From Acidobacteriaceae bacterium (GTDB lineage: Bacteria; Acidobacteriota; Terriglobia; Terriglobales; Acidobacteriaceae): a stretch of DNA of 64,000 nucleotides. Below, piece after piece: positions 43,569 to 52,832 of this stretch. How positions within the stretch are numbered: the stretch's first letter is position 1; each line of letters begins with the position of its first letter. Under the pieces are notes generated by a model, which was not told the DNA's origin, made no database searches, and saw only the letters and a program-made list of their open reading frames with translations. Location: contig PLBY01000133.1 in NCBI GenBank assembly GCA_003134655.1, positions 1-64,000 of the forward strand. Reading direction: 5' to 3'. The translations under genes were made by a program, and so were the position numbers.

Positions 43569-45148
43569 TTCGTGTAGATGCGCACGTAGTCGACCAGCAT
43601 CTCGGACGGAAACGGGGTAGAGGAATCCGGTGGCCCCGGCCAACTCCCGCCGATTGCCAGGTTCAAAATGATGAAATTGCTTTGCCCGGCGTCGAATGGC
43701 CAGACCGCACCGTCATTCAACGGAGCCAGGCTCGAGGGTGTGTAGGTGGCATACACGTTCGAAGGAGCGTCGATGTAATACTGCACGCTTCCCGGGGACC
43801 AGATCATGCCGTAGGTATGAAACTGGCCGCCCGCTGTCTGCCCGCTGGGAAAGTTGTACTGAGTGCCGAGTCCAGTGCCGCCTGTGAAACCTGTCCCGTG
43901 AACCGATCCTTCATTCCAATCCGGCGAGAGCGCCGCATTGACGCGCTCCAACACGTCCTGTTCTCCGCAGGCCGGCCAGTTCACGTTGTTAATGTTGTTG
44001 CCCAGCAGCCAGGCCGCCGGCCAAAATCCCTGCGCCTCCGGGACCAGGGCGCGCACTTCAAGCCGCCCATACTGAAAGCTGAACAGGCCTTGCGTTTTCA
44101 ACCGCGCCGAAGTGTACACCCCGGGCGACGGTTGCTGCGCCTCAATATGCAGATAGCCGTCGGTTCCCACATACTCGCTGGGACTCGTCGTGCTGCACGG
44201 CGACGTAGACGATCCCCAAGCACAGTAGTTCTCCAATTCGCTGTTGCCAAAACCGGTGTTGCCGGTATCGTAGGTCCACACTGTGGGATCAGGCTGCGCT
44301 GGGGCGCCGCTAGTGTTCGTAAACTCATCGCTCCAAACCAGCGTTCCCGACGGAATGTTGGGCGAAAAGATCTGGCTCGTAACGAGGCTGGAGTTTCCTG
44401 CGGCAATAGCAGTCGCTTTGACTGCGAGGTTTGAAGCCACCAGAAAAGGTGCCTGGTACTGCTGAGAAGATGCCGTGGGAGTGGTCCCATCTACCGTGTA
44501 GTAGATAAGAGCGTTTGGAGTCATGTCGGACAGGCTGACGATCGCGGCGCCGTTCTGCGCATCATTCTGTGAACTCGCGGTAATTGTCGGCGCCGCCGTG
44601 TTCACCATCAATGTGACCTTGGCCGTGGTCGTCGTGTAGTCGGTCGTGTCGGCGGGCGTAAAGGCCACAGCCAAGGTCTGCGATCCGACACCAAGAACCC
44701 CGCCTGCCGCTGGCGTGTAGACGAACGTGCCAGGCACGCTTGCCGTTGCATCCAGCTGCGTCGCGCCCAGCACCGTGCCGTAGGTAATGGCCGCAGGCGT
44801 GGCCCAAGTGATGACTGGCACGGCCTGGTTTACCGTCAGTGTGACTGTGGCCGATGCCGTTTTGTAATCCGTCGTGTTCGCGGGCGTGAAAGTCACAGAT
44901 AAGATCTGCGATCCGGCAGCAAGCACCGCGCCTGCCGCTGGCGTGTAAGCGAACGTGCCAGAAACGCTCGCGACTGCATCCAGTTGCGTCGCACCCAGCA
45001 CCGTGCCGTAGGTAATGGCCGCAGGCGTGGTCCAAGTGATGACTGGCATCGCAGGAGAGTTCCCCCCGCCGCCGTTTACTCCGCCGCATCCGGACATCAA
45101 GAGGCTCGATAGACAAACCGCCGCCAAACTTATTGCTTGTGCCCGCAT
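43565..45148 (-). CDS. GH16 endoglucanase-like lipoprotein with MBG-like repeats
   Basis: 527 residues. Residues 1-25 are a lipoprotein signal ending LSSLLMSGCGG. Two 75-residue MBG-like repeats follow (TYGTVLGATQLDA), then a chitobiase-type CHB_HEX domain around residue 185-265 (LIYYTVDGTTPTAS), then the GH16 fold with VWSDEFTN, GNSELENYC and the catalytic GEQDVLE. Such enzymes cut beta-1,3 or beta-1,3-1,4 glucans, laminarin or similar polysaccharides outside the cell. Confidence 0.9.
   Translation of the reverse strand: MRAQAISLAAVCLSSLLMSGCGGVNGGGGNSPAMPVITWTTPAAITYGTVLGATQLDAVASVSGTFAYTPAAGAVLAAGSQILSVTFTPANTTDYKTASATVTLTVNQAVPVITWATPAAITYGTVLGATQLDATASVPGTFVYTPAAGGVLGVGSQTLAVAFTPADTTDYTTTTAKVTLMVNTAAPTITASSQNDAQNGAAIVSLSDMTPNALIYYTVDGTTPTASSQQYQAPFLVASNLAVKATAIAAGNSSLVTSQIFSPNIPSGTLVWSDEFTNTSGAPAQPDPTVWTYDTGNTGFGNSELENYCAWGSSTSPCSTTSPSEYVGTDGYLHIEAQQPSPGVYTSARLKTQGLFSFQYGRLEVRALVPEAQGFWPAAWLLGNNINNVNWPACGEQDVLERVNAALSPDWNEGSVHGTGFTGGTGLGTQYNFPSGQTAGGQFHTYGMIWSPGSVQYYIDAPSNVYATYTPSSLAPLNDGAVWPFDAGQSNFIILNLAIGGSWPGPPDSSTPFPSEMLVDYVRIYTN
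44600..45050 (-). repeat. Two 225-bp tandem repeats inside the GH16 gene
   Basis: The DNA from about 44600-44824 and 44825-45050 is nearly the same; the shared GTAATGGCCGCAGGCGTGG occurs at 44784 and 45009, exactly 225 bases apart. They encode the two MBG-like domains and can expand or contract in frame. Confidence 0.8.
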
Positions 45149-45306
45149 TGGACCACCTTCGCACGAAAACCAAAAAGCGCTCTCGCAACTCCCTATTTAA
45201 CCGCCGGTGAATCCCGGGGTCAACGCGGAGCACCATAAACGCCATGATTCATAGCGAGTGTGTTCCGTTTCGACACGTCACTGTGAGCGCGAGCGAGCGT
45301 CCTAGC

Positions 45307-46440
45307 CTAAGCTTCCGCTGGAGTTTGCTCTATCTCCAGCAAAGTCTTCTTCCTCTCGATGCCCCACCGATAGCCACCCATGCTGCCGTCCTGGCGGACG
45401 ACCCGATGGCACGGGATCGCCACTGCAACGGGGTTCGTAGCGCAAGCGCGTGCGACGGCACGCGTGGCGCTCGGCCGTCCAATGCCTTTGGCGACCTGGC
45501 TGTAAGACCGCGTCGCCCCAAACGGAATCGATTGCAGATACGCCCACACGCGCCGCTGAAAGGCGGTCGCGCGAATGTCGAGCGGCAACGACGAGTCCAG
45601 ATCCTTGCCGCGCATGTGCCGGAGCAGCGCGCTCACCCACGACTGCAGCCCGCCTTCATCCGCCTTGCGCGCGGCGAATGGAAATTCGCGCTTCAGTCCC
45701 GCCATGAGTTCGCCGTCCGAGCGCGCAAACTGAATGGAGCAGATCCCGCGTTCGGTCGCAGCGATCAGCATCCTACCCAGCGGCGAGTCCGCGCACGTAT
45801 AGCGAATGGCCGCGGCAATGGCGCCCCGCCGGTACTTGTCGGGCGTCATGCCGAGTTGCGAGGCGGTCTTCTCGTAAAGCCGGCTGCTGGAACCGTATCC
45901 CGCGTCGTACATGGCGCGTGTGACCGAATCCCCCGCCTGCAGATTGCGCTTGAGCAGACGCAACCGGCAGGAATCGGCATACTCACGCGGCGTAATCCCG
46001 AGCACCGCCTTGAACCGGCGCTGCAGATGAAACGGACTCTGATGAAATTCCTTGCCTAGTCGATCCAGAGTCAGCGGCTCGTCGAGATGCTGCTCGATGA
46101 AGCGGCAAATCGCCTTCACTCCATCAGACTGCGTGTTCCCGCTGAACGACTTCGGCCGGCAACGCAAGCAAGCCCGGTATCCCGCATGCTCGGCCTCTTC
46201 GGGCCTGACGAAGAACTGAACATTCTCCCGCCGCGGGCGGCGCGCCGCGCACGACGGACGGCAATATACCCCCGTGCTCGAGACCGCGAAGACGAATTCC
46301 CCGTCGCGAGCGGCATCACGCGTGACCACGGCATTCCAGCGCGGGTCGTCGGCTGCCTCCATAAGCTGAATCCTCGGTTTGGGTTGGCGAGCTGACATTG
46401 GTTTCAGGTCTTCCGCTGTGAGTATGGCATTGCTTGTCAT
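45307..46440 (-). CDS. ada: Ada-type bifunctional DNA repair protein and transcription activator
   Basis: 377 residues. The N-terminal zinc domain takes methyl groups from phosphotriesters (YCRPSCAARRPRR, CLRCRPKS). An AraC-type helix-turn-helix follows (LGKEFHQSPFHLQRRFKAVL). The C-terminal O6-methylguanine methyltransferase has IPCHRVVRQDGSMGGY with the acceptor cysteine. It repairs alkylated DNA and activates the adaptive response. All domains are complete. Confidence 0.95.
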   Translation of the reverse strand: MTSNAILTAEDLKPMSARQPKPRIQLMEAADDPRWNAVVTRDAARDGEFVFAVSSTGVYCRPSCAARRPRRENVQFFVRPEEAEHAGYRACLRCRPKSFSGNTQSDGVKAICRFIEQHLDEPLTLDRLGKEFHQSPFHLQRRFKAVLGITPREYADSCRLRLLKRNLQAGDSVTRAMYDAGYGSSSRLYEKTASQLGMTPDKYRRGAIAAAIRYTCADSPLGRMLIAATERGICSIQFARSDGELMAGLKREFPFAARKADEGGLQSWVSALLRHMRGKDLDSSLPLDIRATAFQRRVWAYLQSIPFGATRSYSQVAKGIGRPSATRAVARACATNPVAVAIPCHRVVRQDGSMGGYRWGIERKKTLLEIEQTPAEA

Positions 46441-46605
46441 AGTAGGGAAAGCATAGGACGAAGCGTCCGAAGCGGACTATCCGAATCTTGCGTCCAAAGC
46501 GAATTTGGCATCGATCCTTGATGGCCGCCGCATTTGCGCCCGCCTCTGCAAACGGTTACAGTTCCCGAGAGCACTATTCACTCTCCCATTCGAGGACTAA
46601 CTGTC

Positions 46606-47112
46606 ATGCAAACCAAACGTACGGCGATTCTCGGCGCACTCACTCTCGTCATGCTGGCATCGGCCGTAGCGCAGCAGGCATCGAAGCACGTACTCAGCAG
46701 CGATGAAGTGAAGAAGGCGGTTCCGACCGAATATTTCTTCCGCGGCCAGAAAGCGCCGGTGCAGGTTCGCAACGCCGTGGGATTTCAGCTGGCAGACGGC
46801 AAGATGATGTTAGCTGCGCTGGTCGACGCTTCCGGCTATTCCACCGCCATCCAACAGAAATATCAGGGCATGCTGATCACGGAAACGAAGCTCAACATCG
46901 GAGGATCAGAAGTCGCCCCGGGACAATATGGCTTCGGCTTCACCGCAGATGGCAAGTTTATCGTGATGGATGTGGCCAATAACGATGTGTTCAGCGCAGC
47001 CTCGCAGACCGACTCGGCTCTGCAGCATGCTGTCCCGCTGAAACTGGTGGAGGATGGGGCCGGATACAAGCTCTATGCCGGGAAAAAGTGGATTGGAATC
47101 AAGGCAGACTAG
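46606..47112 (+). CDS. Secreted hypothetical protein (168 aa)
   Basis: Signal peptide MQTKRTAILGALTLVMLASAVAQ from ATG 46606. The mature part is beta-rich with VAPGQYGFGFTADGKFIVMD, like several small Acidobacteria exported proteins. No enzyme motif. Confidence 0.75.
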   Translation: MQTKRTAILGALTLVMLASAVAQQASKHVLSSDEVKKAVPTEYFFRGQKAPVQVRNAVGFQLADGKMMLAALVDASGYSTAIQQKYQGMLITETKLNIGGSEVAPGQYGFGFTADGKFIVMDVANNDVFSAASQTDSALQHAVPLKLVEDGAGYKLYAGKKWIGIKAD

Positions 47113-47134
47113 TAGGCAGCCCAAAGGAGTTGGG

Positions 47135-47515
47135 ATGCTCGCTTACGAACTCATCCACAAAGAATGGATCGTCTCTCGCACCGCGCGAACTGTGTATCGC
47201 GCTGCGGCCGTCCTGTCGTTGCTGCTGCTTCCCGTGCTCTGGGTGGCCATCGTAGACGATGGAATGCTCGGCCCGCTTCGTCCAATCCTGAGGCCGGTGT
47301 TGTTCGTTGGGGTGCTGGGAATGGCCCTGACGGGGCTGGGGATGGAGTACTTTCTGTTCCGCTTTGACGACTCCCATGCGCTGAAACAGGTGTTTTGGTT
47401 CTGCGTGATGATTCTTGCGCCAATCGGCCCCGCGCTCTACTGCTTCCTCGTGTACTCGCGTTCGGATGTCGTCAAGCGCAGCTGCGCCGAGAATCCGGAT
47501 CCCTTGTTGGGATAG
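47135..47515 (+). CDS. Small membrane protein (126 aa)
   Basis: Three or four hydrophobic segments (AAAVLSLLLLPVLWVAIV, PVLFVGVLGMALTGLGM, FWFCVMILAPIGPALYCFLV). AAAGGAG in front of ATG 47135. Follows the secreted protein by 22 bases. Function unknown. Confidence 0.75.
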   Translation: MLAYELIHKEWIVSRTARTVYRAAAVLSLLLLPVLWVAIVDDGMLGPLRPILRPVLFVGVLGMALTGLGMEYFLFRFDDSHALKQVFWFCVMILAPIGPALYCFLVYSRSDVVKRSCAENPDPLLG

Positions 47516-47524
47516 CTTGGCAGG

Positions 47525-48187
47525 CTAGTGCGCGAGCGGCTGGAACGGCCCCAGTACCGTGGTCATGCCCGCGCGCTTGCGCAGTTCGCTCAGCAGAGCG
47601 CTGGCGGCGTTCTGATAAGTCTTGCTGGGATCGGAAGGATCCGCCCACACCGCGTCGTAAATAATCTGCGCCGCCTCTTTCAGCTCCAGGTGCAACGCCG
47701 CTTCGAAAACATCCACCCGCTCCTGCAGGCGCTCATAGCAGCCCTGACAGATTTCCGCGCTGGCCGGCTCCCCGGAGTGATGCTCGCCAAACTTGCAAAC
47801 CGCCTCGGGCGCGTCGACCACTCCGGCGTGCGCCTCCATCAGCTGCGACTTGAATTGGCGTAGAAATTCTTCGCGCTCCTTCTCCACGACGGATGTATCC
47901 GGAACGGGATCGACCACAGCCTGCGCCGTCTTGGGTGGTATTTTCGGCACAACCGGCGACACGCGCTCGTTATGTTTGCAGGTCGGGCATGCATCGAGAT
48001 TGGCAGGATAGTACAAGTGGCATTTCGCGCACGGTAACCCGTAACCCATTGGTTTGCGAGGAGCATCCCCCGGGGATCCCGCTCCGGACGCGGCATCTTT
48101 GCGGCGCGCGCTTCCCTCTTTCGCCATGGCCGCTTGCACCACCGCGTTCACGGTTTCCTGCTGGGTTCGGGTTGCGTTCGTCGGCAT
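47525..48187 (-). CDS. Zinc-ribbon hypothetical protein (220 aa)
   Basis: A proline-rich, disordered N-terminus, then CAKCHLYYPANLDACPTC, a classic zinc ribbon, then a helical C-terminal domain with ICQGCYERLQERVDVFEAAL. Conserved types like this occur in Acidobacteria but no function is assigned. Confidence 0.75.
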   Translation of the reverse strand: MPTNATRTQQETVNAVVQAAMAKEGSARRKDAASGAGSPGDAPRKPMGYGLPCAKCHLYYPANLDACPTCKHNERVSPVVPKIPPKTAQAVVDPVPDTSVVEKEREEFLRQFKSQLMEAHAGVVDAPEAVCKFGEHHSGEPASAEICQGCYERLQERVDVFEAALHLELKEAAQIIYDAVWADPSDPSKTYQNAASALLSELRKRAGMTTVLGPFQPLAH

Positions 48188-48341
48188 TCGGAAGTCTCCC
48201 CTATCGCTAGGTTCCTGCTCGGGCTTGACTCTAGTCTAAGTACTGCCTGCAGCTTCGCCTAAGTACCGTAGTACACCGGGGATATTGGCCGAGCGGTCAA
48301 ACATGCTCAGTTAAACGCCCAAACTGGCCCGTCCGGCTGCC

Positions 48342-49820
48342 TTACCGCGAACTCGATTCCTTCATCAGCTTGAGCAATTCTTCACGGCGCGCTCGGTAAA
48401 GCGTCCGCTCGGGATCGAGCCGGGACGCCGTCTCCAGTTCCGACAGCGCCTCCTGGTTCCGGTCCATGCCCATCAGGCAGGCCGCCAGCGAGTAGTGATT
48501 GTCCGCCGAGGGATTCAGCCGCAGCGCCTCACGGAACTCCTTCTCCGCCGCATGCAGCTCTTGTTGCTGAAATAGCAGCGTTCCCAGCAGGTGGTGCGCG
48601 ATGTCGGAATCAGGATTGAGCGAAACCGCCAGCCGCAACTCGCGCAAAGCCTCATCCGGCTTGTTGGCGAGCAGCAGAGCCTGGCCGAGGATGCGGTGCT
48701 CGGTAGACCCGGTCGGATTCTGCTGCAGCGCCAGTTTCAGTTCTTCCACCGCGGCGTCGTAGTTCTTCTTCGCCATGTAGGCGCTGGCAAAGCACGCATG
48801 TCCCTGTTGCCACTCCGGATGCTCTCGGTAAAGCGCGTGCAGTTCCTCAATCGCCGAGTCGAAGTTCCCCTGATCGCAATAGGTATTTCCGAGATTGTTG
48901 CGGATGGAGGCCTCGCCGGGTGCGATCCGCTTGGCCTCGCGATATTCGGCCACGGCCTGGGCAAGCTTGCCTTCTTCGTGCAGGATCAGCGCCAGATTCG
49001 AATGAGCCTCCCAGAGCGCGGGTCTCAGGTGAATCGCTTTCTCGTAAGCAGTAATCGCACCGGGCAGGTTTCCGTTGGCGTGCAGGGCGATGCCCATGTC
49101 GTAGTACGTGTCGGCGTTGTCGCCATCCCGGCCCAGAGACTCAGCATAAGCATGCACCGCCGCTTGATACTGACCGGTCGAGTACAAGCCAAGGCCCAGG
49201 AATTGATACGCCTCCGCATTCTGCGGATCGAGGCTGAGCGCGGTCCGCGCTTCGGCAATCGCGTTCGGGCCGTCATCCAAACGATAGAAGAGGTAGGCCA
49301 GGGCCCCGTGGTTCTCGGGAAGACTGGGCATGATCCGAGTCGCCGATGCAAGCTCGTCATAAGCCTCATCCCATTTCTCCTGCTGGCGGTAGATCGCGCC
49401 GAGAGCAAAGTGCAGGGCGGAATTCTGTGGGTCAGCTGCCAGGACCTCGCGAACCGCCGCTTCAGCTTCGTGAAAGTGCTGCTGGCGTCCCTCGGCGGCG
49501 GCCTTCAACAACCCATCGGGAACAGGAGCGCCGATCCGCGCAGACAGAGTGTTTCCCGAACTCAGCACGCGCATCAAGTCCTTGTTGGCTCCCACGGACT
49601 CGATCTGGCGAAGTTCGTTCTTTGTTGGCAGCGTAGCAAGTCCGCGCTCCACAACCATGCGGGCGAGCCGGCTGCTGGGAACTCCGCCCGTCAGCCAGGC
49701 GGCAAGCTGCGTTGTATCAACAGGTTGAGGGGTGGTTGGCGTGGATTGGGCGCCGACGGCGACCGTCAGACTGAAAAGCAATAAGGATAGTAAAGCCTTG
49801 ACTCTCACCGGACTCCCCAA
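48342..49820 (-). CDS. Secreted TPR-repeat protein
   Basis: 492 residues, signal peptide in the first 25 residues (LLSLLLFSLTVAVGAQ). About ten tetratricopeptide repeats run from residue 110 to the end, with typical AxxYRQQEKWDEAYDEL and ALxLxP spacing. It is likely a periplasmic scaffold for protein-protein contacts. Confidence 0.88.
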   Translation of the reverse strand: MGSPVRVKALLSLLLFSLTVAVGAQSTPTTPQPVDTTQLAAWLTGGVPSSRLARMVVERGLATLPTKNELRQIESVGANKDLMRVLSSGNTLSARIGAPVPDGLLKAAAEGRQQHFHEAEAAVREVLAADPQNSALHFALGAIYRQQEKWDEAYDELASATRIMPSLPENHGALAYLFYRLDDGPNAIAEARTALSLDPQNAEAYQFLGLGLYSTGQYQAAVHAYAESLGRDGDNADTYYDMGIALHANGNLPGAITAYEKAIHLRPALWEAHSNLALILHEEGKLAQAVAEYREAKRIAPGEASIRNNLGNTYCDQGNFDSAIEELHALYREHPEWQQGHACFASAYMAKKNYDAAVEELKLALQQNPTGSTEHRILGQALLLANKPDEALRELRLAVSLNPDSDIAHHLLGTLLFQQQELHAAEKEFREALRLNPSADNHYSLAACLMGMDRNQEALSELETASRLDPERTLYRARREELLKLMKESSSR

Positions 49821-50093
49821 TACGTTGATTGGCTTGCTGGTGGCTGCTTTTGAGGGAATGCGACTGCAAACTCCTTCAGCAATGCCTTAAGAAACATAGC
49901 CCGTCGAGGAACCCGCGGGTAAGGTCACGGAGGTAACCCGCCGCGGCTGACTTTATCGGCGGTTTTGCATTGGCCGTCTGCCTCTGGTTGTGATTGAAAT
50001 CACAGCTCACCGTGGCGCCGTTCACCGATGATCGGAGGCCCGTAAGATAAAACATTGAAAAGGCTTAAAGAAGGCCGGGGAGTAAGCCGCGGT

Positions 50094-50122
50094 TTGACTT
50101 CCCCCTTGGCGTCCCGTACCCT
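50094..50122 (+). promoter_or_regulatory. Predicted promoter of tatA
   Basis: TTGACT (50094-50099) and TACCCT (50117-50122) with a 17-base spacer, about 40 bases before the start codon. It lies in a 340-base spacer that otherwise holds no gene. Confidence 0.5.
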
Positions 50123-50161
50123 ATATTTTGGTGGTTGTCCTAGAGACCGTTGGAGGTTCTT

Positions 50162-50353
50162 ATGGGTGAGTTCTCACCGTGGCATTGGCTCCTCGTAGCG
50201 ATTATTGCTCTACTGCTGTTCGGGCCGAAGAAATTGCCTGAACTCGGAAAAGGGCTGGCCGAGGGCATTCGCAGCTTTAAAGACGGCATGAAGGAACAGC
50301 CGCCGGCGCAGGCTTCGACCGATCCGAACAAGAAGACTGAAACCAAGAGTTAA
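50162..50353 (+). CDS. tatA: Sec-independent protein translocase subunit TatA
   Basis: 63 residues. One N-terminal membrane helix (HWLLVAIIALLLFG), then the conserved hinge FGPKKLPELGKGLAEGIRSF and a charged disordered tail. It forms the pore of the twin-arginine pathway for folded proteins; the Tat-dependent Gfo/Idh protein at 61003 is a possible client. GGAGG before the ATG. Confidence 0.95.
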   Translation: MGEFSPWHWLLVAIIALLLFGPKKLPELGKGLAEGIRSFKDGMKEQPPAQASTDPNKKTETKS

Positions 50354-50518
50354 CCTGGTCCGCGGCTGCACACGCAGTCGCGACCTTCTGCTGTTCAATT
50401 CCTGAATTTCGGCTCCGCGTCCCCGTATCCTGTTTATAAGTTTCCCGGCTAGAGGGTATACCCGGTTCTCAAACACACTTGAATTCCCACAAACTCTGAA
50501 ATCGGGAGGTAGATCGTC

Positions 50519-51619
50519 TTGCGTAGATTCGAATTATTCACTCTCATTGCCGTCTTCGGACTTTCATCGGCTCTGCTCGCGGACCAGGTGACGCTGAAAA
50601 ACGGGGACCGGTTCACCGGTAAAGTCGTGAAGTCCGACAGCAAGACGCTGGTGCTGCACACTGATGCCGCCGGAGATATCACGATCCAGTTTGCCGCGAT
50701 TCAGGACATCAAGACTGACCAGGAATTGCACGTTAGCCTGAAGGGCGGAAAAACAGCTGTCGGCCCGGTATCTACCACCGACGGCAAGATTGAGATTGCC
50801 ACCAAGACCACGGGCACGGTGGAAGCGCCCAAAGACGACGTCAAGCTCATCCGCAACGATGCCGAGCAACTGGCCTACGACAAGTCGCTGCACCCCGGAC
50901 TGGCGCATGGCTGGAACGGCGGTGCCAACGTGGGCTTCTCTATCGCCCGCGGAAACAGCCAGTCGGAAAATCTGGCGCTGGCCTTCAACGCAGTGCATCC
51001 CACGCTCAATGACAAGATCACGCTGTACGCCAGTTCCATCTACACCAAGAACGACCTGCCTGCTCCGGGCCTGGTCGCTGCCAACCTGGTGACGGGAGGG
51101 TTCCGCTACGACCGCAATATGAATCCACGCTTTTTCGTCTTCGGTGCGGCAGACTTTATGAGCAATGCGCTGCAGTTCCTCGATCTCCGCCAGGTGTATA
51201 CCGGAGGCTTCGGCTACCACGCGATCGCGTCCGACGCCACAACGCTGAACTTCCTGGGGGGCGTTAACTACACCCACGAAACGTATTCCAATGGACCCGT
51301 GAACCTCCCGGTCACAGTGCCTCCCACGTACCAGTCCTACGGCCAGACGAACAAATTCGTCGCTCTTACCCTCGGCGAAGAACTGAACCACAAGCTGGGT
51401 AAGAGCACGGTCGTCACGGAGAACTTCTATTTCTATCCGAACCTGCAGGACACCAGCCAATACCGGACGACCTTCAATCTCGGCGCCGTCACCAAGATCA
51501 GCAAATGGCTCGGTTGGCAGAACCAGTTCGGCGACATTTATGTCACCAACCCGCCGACCGGGGCAAAGAACAACGACCTCATGTTCACGACAGGCCTGAA
51601 CTTCTCCTTCGCGCACTGA
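50519..51619 (+). CDS. DUF481-family outer-membrane protein
   Basis: 366 residues, TTG start with GGGAGG in front, signal peptide RFELFTLIAVFGLSSALLA. Residues 22-100 are a beta-rich SM-like part (VTLKNGDRFTGKVVKSD), and the C-terminal 230 residues form the DUF481 barrel (GGANVGFSIARGNSQSENLA) ending in the aromatic-type strand LNFSFAH. Salt- or alkali-induced homologues are known; function open. Confidence 0.88.
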   Translation: MRRFELFTLIAVFGLSSALLADQVTLKNGDRFTGKVVKSDSKTLVLHTDAAGDITIQFAAIQDIKTDQELHVSLKGGKTAVGPVSTTDGKIEIATKTTGTVEAPKDDVKLIRNDAEQLAYDKSLHPGLAHGWNGGANVGFSIARGNSQSENLALAFNAVHPTLNDKITLYASSIYTKNDLPAPGLVAANLVTGGFRYDRNMNPRFFVFGAADFMSNALQFLDLRQVYTGGFGYHAIASDATTLNFLGGVNYTHETYSNGPVNLPVTVPPTYQSYGQTNKFVALTLGEELNHKLGKSTVVTENFYFYPNLQDTSQYRTTFNLGAVTKISKWLGWQNQFGDIYVTNPPTGAKNNDLMFTTGLNFSFAH

Positions 51620-51724
51620 GTCGGAGCACTGGGAAGACCGTGGCGCCGGCATCCTGCCGACTGTCCCGAGGGCGTCTAATTGAATGTTTCCTCAGAAAAA
51701 TTCGCAGAAGAGTTGGCTGCGTAG

Positions 51725-51751
51725 CAAAAACCGCCCAAACGGGGCGGTTTC
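51725..51751 (-). terminator. Intrinsic terminator of the repeat-protein gene
   Basis: On the minus strand GAAACCGCCCC pairs with GGGCGGTTTTTT around a four-base loop, followed by a run of six T. It lies 36 bases after the stop at 51787; its symmetry may also end the DUF481 transcript. Confidence 0.75.
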
Positions 51752-51786
51752 CAATCATCAATCATTCAATCAGCAATTCTTCGCAC

Positions 51787-52728
51787 TCAGTCGATCCCGT
51801 GAATCCTCATGCTCACGAGTTGATCGATGCTGAGGTCGTGAATCCCCCGCGCGCGCATGTCGCTGATGTATTCCGGCGTGACATTGTGAATGCGCATGGC
51901 GATCAGTTCATCTGGATCAGGATGCGAATATCCCATGCTCTGCAGCTTCTGGATGAACTCCGGCGAGACACCGTGGATACGGAACGCGATTAGCTTCTCG
52001 AGATCGATATGATCGTAGCCGCGCTGCTTGAGTTCTGCCATCCACTCCGGCGTCGCACCGTGAATTCTCATGGCGATCAACGTGTCTTCGTCCGGCGAAT
52101 AACCAGCCTGATGCAGGCTGCGCACCATCTGCGGACTGACGCCGTGAATGCGGAAAGCGACCAGTTTGTCGGCATCGGAGATCTTCAACTCCTCGGCCCG
52201 CAGCGCTTCAATGAAAGCTGCGTCAACGCCAAAGATGCGAAACGCGATCAACTTGTCTGCATCGAGACCGCTGAGATGCTCGTTTTTCATCTGCTTCGCG
52301 AATTCCAGGCTGACGTCCTGCACCGTCATTGCAAACTGCTTCTCGTCGTCCACCGAAAAGCCCAGCGCCTGCATCTCCCGCGGATAATTCGCGTCCGGCT
52401 GAAAGTGAAACAGTCCCGCACCTTCTCCGTCATTGAGAAACCCCTCGCAGTCGATCTTCCCCGCGTCGCGCTTGATGGTGAAGTGCACGTCCTGACGTCC
52501 GGGTTTGGAAAAGTCCACGCCCAGAAACGCACTCGCGGACCAGTCCGACTGAAGGCTGGAAGTTCCGCCGTGATGGTGTTCAATCAGCGAGAACTCGACC
52601 TTGCCGGCCGCTTCGGATTTGCTGATGGTCCAGTCCCCACTGCGCACTTCCGCCGCTCGATTCTTGACGACGAACAGAACAACGCAGCACGCGAAAACCA
52701 TATAGGCGAGGGTTCGGCGCATTCTCAT
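51787..52728 (-). CDS. Membrane-anchored repeat protein related to the BlaR1-like tail
   Basis: 313 residues. N-terminal hydrophobic segment (LAYMVFACCVVLFVV). A central domain is followed by about six 28-residue repeats with the core DxLIAMRIHGVSPEFI. The same repeat type (LIGMKVQDVTPEYV) fills the C-terminus of the M56 protein encoded just upstream, so the two products probably act in one pathway. AAGGAGA before ATG. Confidence 0.8.
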   Translation of the reverse strand: MRMRRTLAYMVFACCVVLFVVKNRAAEVRSGDWTISKSEAAGKVEFSLIEHHHGGTSSLQSDWSASAFLGVDFSKPGRQDVHFTIKRDAGKIDCEGFLNDGEGAGLFHFQPDANYPREMQALGFSVDDEKQFAMTVQDVSLEFAKQMKNEHLSGLDADKLIAFRIFGVDAAFIEALRAEELKISDADKLVAFRIHGVSPQMVRSLHQAGYSPDEDTLIAMRIHGATPEWMAELKQRGYDHIDLEKLIAFRIHGVSPEFIQKLQSMGYSHPDPDELIAMRIHNVTPEYISDMRARGIHDLSIDQLVSMRIHGID

Positions 52729-52765
52729 AAGTCATCTCCTTAAGATGTGATGTGGCCCAACTGCT

Positions 52766-52826
52766 CATGTGGCGACGGCCGCCTCGGCCGTCCAAGCGTG
52801 GGCGAAGCCCCGCGCACTCACGACGA
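52766..52826. repeat. Dispersed repeat, copy 2
   Basis: Matches 42147-42204. It sits in the short spacer between the repeat protein and the M56 gene, on the same orientation as copy 1. Confidence 0.65.
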
Positions 52827-52832
52827 CTGCGG

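Noticed and set aside
48591-49784. A 397-codon plus-strand frame
   Set aside because: Antisense shadow of the TPR gene; repeats in DNA create the long frame.
50564-51652. A 362-codon minus-strand frame
   Set aside because: Shadow of the DUF481 gene in high-GC DNA; no domain and no start signal.
52009-52743. A 244-codon plus-strand frame
   Set aside because: Antisense shadow produced by the 28-residue repeats of the minus-strand gene.
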